DNA from: Pelecanus crispus
Taxonomy: Eukaryota; Chordata; Aves; Pelecaniformes; Pelecanidae
Direction: 5' to 3'
DNA: 64,000 bases
NCBI RefSeq assembly: GCF_030463565.1
Contig: NC_134645.1
Span: 1,867,501-1,931,500, forward strand
Shown: piece by piece, positions 59,119 to 64,000 of the stretch
Position numbering within the stretch: position 1 is the stretch's first letter
Layout: each line of letters opens with the position of its first letter
Translations under genes and position numbers: made by a program
Notes under the pieces: model-generated
Told to the model about the DNA's origin: nothing
The model's database searches: none
The model's input: the letters and a program-made list of their open reading frames with translations, nothing else

Positions 59119-60388
59119 GTACCACAGCTTCTATTTTAGCTTCACTGAAAACACACCCAAGTCCTACAGAACAAACATCTAGTGTTGCGGGTTGGATTGT
59201 TTCATTAGCTGAAGGACCATGATAATAGAGCATGTCTGGGCTTGTGAGGCATCAAGGAGTAAGAGATTTTTTTTTTTTTTTTTTTTTTTTCCCCCCATAT
59301 GCTTTTATTAATACGCCTTAGTCTGGTTCTTGGGGTATCTCTACTGAAACAAGAAACTTGTTCATTCCCTGGCCTCCCTGCTGGGACCACTTACATGTGT
59401 ATTAGTTACTGTCAGTGATCATAGTATATTATGAGCATCTGGCTGGTGGGAAGTGTTCTGTGGCCAGAAAAAGTACTGGCTAGAAGTAGTACCTCTCTCC
59501 TTCTGACTCTGCTAGATTAGAATCTGAAGGGTGAAAAGCTGTGAAATACATTTCTAACCCTCAAACCTAGTAGCTGCTTAGACCTGACTGTGATTTTTGG
59601 TGAAAGGGCTTTACAAACAAAACACAGATACAAACTAGTTCTGTGGTATGTATTTTTATTGTTGACTTGCACTGTATTCATGAGAGTATAAAAAAAAAAA
59701 ACAAACCAAAAAAAAACCCCAAAAAATTACTCAAGCAGAAGCAGAATATACAAGTGTGCATGAAGTTACCACTATTACCGTTGGGGGGGGGGGTTAATTT
59801 TTTTTTTTCTTTTAGGTCCCTGTGAATGTCTTATTCTAAGATGAAACAAAAATAGCTAAAGATCACAAAAAATGACAGCATTTTCATGCTGTATTCCTTT
59901 GTTGTTACATTTAACCCTTATTTTCCTTTCATATTGTACGTTATAGAAACATAACTGCTATATGTATAGATTTGTATTCCAAGTGAAAAGTGCACACGGA
60001 ATTCTTCCACCTTAATTGGAAAGATGTAGATCACTTTCTCTGTTCTCGCCATTGGCCTGATGCAAAGCTCAAGGAAGGAAACTTTCAACAGGCATTAGCG
60101 CGGGCCTGTGTGACACAGGTGCTAGAATGACTTTCCGCGCATGGTGGGAAAATAGAATGTTCCATTCTATTATGTTCCTTTTGAAAAGGTCATGCAGTAC
60201 GTACTGGGTTATTTTTTAAATTATTTATACAACTGTATCCTGACAAGCTACAACTTCCTCTAGTGTAAACATAGCTACTGTTTGTTTCTGTGGTGTTTAG
60301 CAGTGTTTATAAGGCTGGGGAAGAACCATAAGATAGTGTGGTGTATGCTTTTCAAAAAATCCCCCCATTTATTTTCTCTAAAAACTTT
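59119..60388. other. Non-coding stretch rich in homopolymers
   Basis: T24 followed by C6 at 59267-59296, A-rich runs near 59690-59730, and G11 at 59783-59793 followed by a T-rich run. A 9-bp perfect inverted repeat (AATAGAATG, three-base loop, CATTCTATT) lies at 60151-60171. No coding exon is supported. Confidence 0.6.
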
Positions 60389-60435
60389 GGGTCAGATTCT
60401 GATCTCGGTTACAGCACTAAATCAGTGGAGCTGCC
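60389..60435 (+). repeat. Ancient amniote interspersed repeat remnant
   Basis: GGGTCAGATTCTGATCTCGG followed by TTACAGCACTAAATCAGTGGAG matches, with substitutions, the known old sauropsid motif GATTCTGATCTCAGTTACACCGGTGTAAATC...AGTGGAG. This is one of the more recognisable relics in the window. Confidence 0.5.
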
Positions 60436-60969
60436 TCATACCCGCCAGCGGGCCTAAGCTGAAAACAGTTTCCAGCAGTCTCTGTGCTGGGAGCAAGGCT
60501 GGATAGATACACAGTCTTGTATAGGGCTTGCTGAGAAAGCTGTACCCTACGTGTGTAGGATTTAAAACCAATTCTATCCAGCTCAGTATATTTTTTTGGA
60601 CATACTTATTATGTAAAACATATGTTACGGTTACTTGTACTATGAAACTTATTTTATGTAACCCGTGGCTTTGGTTTTGTTCAACAATTGTACCTAACCC
60701 CTGGGCCTAGCCATTCTTGCAGCGTCAGAACCTCCTGAGTTAGATCCAAACATTGTGAACTCAGGCCATTGTCGTAGCAATATGTGTTTTGAATATGGTA
60801 TATATATTTTCCAGCAAGTTCCAGGCACTTGAGGGGAAAGGTGCAATCACAAATCTTTACCACTCTATATACTTCATCCTGAAATTCTGGCATCAGACTC
60901 TTCTGGCATATATTAAAGGCTATTTTTCTATTCTCAGCTTCCATTTGCTAGAGATGATCGAACCACTGT
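60436..60969. other. Non-coding stretch, nothing identifiable
   Basis: Overlapping chance frames on both strands at 60681-60971; no splice-bounded exon. Confidence 0.5.
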
Positions 60970-61016
60970 AATGCATTGATTTGTAAAGTGCTTTGTGATA
61001 TCTTGAGCGTGAATGC
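60970..61016 (+). repeat. SINE/LINE tail fragment (MIR/L2/CR1-like)
   Basis: TTGTAAAGTGCTTTGTGATATCTTGAGCGTGAATGC resembles the conserved 3' tail shared by several ancient SINE and LINE families (TTTGTAAAGTGCTTTGAGATCCTTGGATGAAAGGCGC). Only the tail is present, and no tandem ending was found. Confidence 0.45.
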
Positions 61017-64000
61017 AGGAAAAATCAAATTCTGGTCTGTCAGGCACTTAAAAAAGTTCGTCTCTTGGCTGAGAAAATCACTGTGCTGCCACCTGGTTTT
61101 GTGGTGACATTTTCCATGGGTAGCACAAAGGCCCTAAAAGCGCTTGGGGATTGGGAAAAAACAGTATAGGCAGCCTTTGATTTCATAGGGCCTCTCCTTC
61201 CCATCAGCTATCCCGCTTTTCAAACTTTCCTAATAGCCATTTTGGTTTTCCCCCAGATTAAAGTCTTTTATAAGAAACTGAATTGCCTGCAAATCAAAAA
61301 CTTCTGGATTTTTTCATGAAATCCAAACCTCAGTTTTGCTGCAAAGGATCCCATGTGGGTTTGGAACTGTTGCTTACCCAGGACTAGAGCACAACACGGT
61401 GTTTTCCAGATAAGTAAGAACAAGTGTGGGAGTGCATCCTTGTGGAGCTACTGCTCGTAGGTACAAAAAATGGCACATAACTCTTGGCATGCAGATGATC
61501 CAATCCGTCCTGACAGGCTAGTGGGGGATTTTCCATCAGCCAGCGTTACTACGGCCTGTCACAATTTGCTCGGGTGTGTAAAATTTCCATTAACTTTTTT
61601 CCACTAATGTCAACAGCTCATACCAATAAACCGATAAAAAGTCGTAACCTTTGACGATGAGGTGAATGCTCAGTTAACGGGAAATAAAGATGTCTTCCAG
61701 GAGACAGGATTCCTGGAGAGGAAGTAGGCAAGAAGCATCACCTGCTGTGTAAGTTTTGCTCTGTTTTTTCTGATTTTGTTTTTGTTCCTAGAGGATGAAT
61801 ATGTTAAACAATAGCCTTCTAAGTTGTTCTAGGCTTTGGCAGCTTTGGTAATATCATACACCCTGAAAGACAGGAATAAAGCATTGTGACCTCTGGCTAA
61901 TTGTAATAAAGATAAAAGTTGAGAGTAAGAGGCAAGGAAACTAGCCCACAATTAAGATTTAATTCTGCAATTCAACATTCCCCTCAGCCATCCACTAATT
62001 CTACTTTGTGATGAAATTTCTAACAGAGGGCTTGGATCCTATAGGTGTTGATGAACTGTTAATATCGGAATATTAGCAGACTTTTAAAACTTCTTCCTAC
62101 CTTAGCTCGTGTGCTAATGAGCCAGCAATCTTCCCTCAAACTACAGGCAAGGTTTGCAGTTTATGTTTATGCTCCTGCAAAAGTGACTTGTTCAAGGACG
62201 TTGTGAAAATGGTTAATTAAATGTTGCTAGGTGCAGCCTTGGAGGAAGATGACTTCCCCTCATATCCCTTCTGCAAAGGACTAAATGGTACTTTAGACTT
62301 TTTTTTCCTCATGTAAAAAAGATGTTTGGACCCTAAATTCAAGCGCATAGGAGTGAGGTTCAAAAAGCTTTTTAAAAGTACCACAGCAACAGGGGGGAAG
62401 CCAAGTTTTGCAGAAAACTGCTGCTCTGGAATAAGGAGCAAGAATGTATGAAATATCAGATCCGCTACTTTGGATTTCGTGCAAGTCACTATTTATAGGA
62501 TGATCAGTGAAGCTAGCTTCAGACTTCATTTATAAATAGATGAGCATACATTTCCCTTCTCTGCCACAATTTTCCAAACTGCAGTTTCATGCTTCCCTTC
62601 TTGTTCTGGATGAACACTGCTGGTGGTTTGTGGACGTGTGGCTGGGCAATTGGTAGGGGGTTGATAAAATTGTATTCGGCAGTACATTCACCTTCCTAGT
62701 TAGCAAATGCTGCACGTATGGTATACGCATTCCCATTTTGAGAGTGATGAAGGAATGTGGATTCCGTTGGCCTGCACACAGCCAAAATGATGCTTTGGAA
62801 AATGAGACTTTGGGCTTCTAAGACACTCAGGAACTTTTGACGGCAGTTTGAAAGTCAAATTTTATGAAAGGATGGCTTACTGTGCGGAGTTTTGAAGAAA
62901 TCCCACAGTCCGTGCCTTAAGTGCTTAAATTCTGCAGGGCTTGGCTGCTTTCGAGTTTGGGTTGTTTTTTTTCTTGCCAGATCCCTTCTAAGATAGACTC
63001 TAGAAGTTCTTTGCCACTGGAGCAGTCCCACGCCCACCAGAGACTGACAGAGTTACACTCATCGTTCTTGGTCTTCATTGCTGAGAGTTCATAATTAAGA
63101 AGGCAAAGGTTATAGGCCGGGACATTTTTTGAATAAGCAGTCTTTCATAGAAGCAGGTGAGACATCTCTGCTAAATGAGGAAAGGGGAATCTTCTTAAAG
63201 CTTCCCACAGAAATAAAAGTTAACAACTTGTACTTGCAAACCTGCACCTGAGTAACAGCCCTGGTGTGGTGTGTGTGCAGGATCTGACATGGAAGTAATA
63301 TGCGTAGGAGGCAGCAACTTCAAGCTGAATCTTTGAACTCTAATGAGCAGCCTATTTCTTCTGGTAAGTAATTCTCATTAATGTGCCGCTCTGAGAATAA
63401 TTTCATCCATTTATATGGTGCTAGCATGAAAGCAGTCAGAGCAGATGACTGCACCTGGATCACGTTCCACTGATATCACACATCCTGGTACAGGTAAACA
63501 TGGTCCACCTGCCTGGAACTGAAGGAGGAATCACAGCCTCAGCAATTAAAACTGAACATTATCAGAGCAAGGTGATGACCACTGAAAGCATTTAAAAATG
63601 CTTTATCTTTTCTAACTTGTGCTGGTGGTTTTTTGGAGCATGTGCTGATGTCTGGACCTGAGCTTTACACAGCTACAGTTTCTATAGGAAAAGTAAGCGT
63701 ATTGTCAGAAAAGGGAATAAAATCTGGGAGAGGAGCTAAGAATGTAACTTTTTTTTTTCCCATTTTGTATTTCACTTAGCAAAGATGACTAAATTAGGTT
63801 CACTGAAGTTCGCTTTTTTCTCTCCTGTGTCTACCTTAGAGATCCGTATTTTCTGCCACATTAGTGAAAGAGGCCACTTTGCTGTTGATTTCCTCAGCCA
63901 TTTTTGTCTTTCCATGTCTGCATTTCTTCTTGCTACTTGTTTTGGTGTGTTTTAATGAAAAAATCTGAATGTGGGTCTTAAAAATAGAGACATTATTATC
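61017..64000. other. Non-coding stretch to the window end
   Basis: No supported coding exon. A segment at 63281-63363 has a clear acceptor (GTGTGTGTGCAG) and donor (TTCTG before GTAAGTAA) but stops in all three frames, so it could only be a non-coding exon. Short minus-strand frames at 62217-62529 look like chance. A T9 run occurs near 63752. Confidence 0.5.

Noticed and set aside
63281..63363. Segment with good acceptor and donor
   Set aside because: All three frames contain stops, so it is not a coding exon; a non-coding exon cannot be excluded.
1..64000. CRISPR arrays, prophage, toxin-antitoxin or other prokaryotic-type systems
   Set aside because: No regularly spaced repeats, no operon-like coding and only eukaryotic features were seen.

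Overview
This 64 kb window looks like nuclear DNA of a bird. It is moderately AT-rich and mostly non-coding, has no compact operon-like gene order, and shows GT/AG-bounded candidate exons scattered over tens of kilobases. The best lineage marker is a 5'-truncated CR1 retrotransposon at 29524-29951, which carries the usual avian CR1 tail and a readable C-terminal part of its ORF2 protein. Interspersed repeats are otherwise sparse and very old (MIR/CORE-SINE-like and amniote-wide fragments), which also fits a small, repeat-poor avian genome.

Layout. Positions 1-230 are CpG-rich and may be the edge of a CpG island or first exon. A plausible terminal coding exon (3368-3482, + strand, 37 full codons then a stop) is followed by an AT-rich putative 3' UTR with three AATAAA signals. 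From about 4.3 kb to the end the window reads as long introns or intergenic DNA. Within it are two fairly convincing short plus-strand coding exons (33209-33324 and 59067-59118) and weaker candidates at 7331-7459, 15415-15507 and 45649-45836 (+) and at 56238-56362 (-). Splice phases do not let the two better exons join directly, so if they belong to one gene at least one exon is missing between them. I recognise none of these proteins and assign no gene symbols.

Other structure: three perfect 16-bp tandem copies at 23346, a 23-bp tandem duplication at 20184, and a 67-bp direct repeat about 92% identical and 1.15 kb apart (38747 and 39901). There are GC-rich patches at 16480-17010 and 51965-52550, long homopolymers, and at least eight remnants of ancient amniote repeats. 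Most long open frames in the window have no splice context or family resemblance and are best read as chance.

I found no CRISPR array, operon, phage, toxin system, tRNA or rRNA gene, and nothing that supports a new biological system. The window is best described as an avian intronic or intergenic region with a few exons of unidentified genes.
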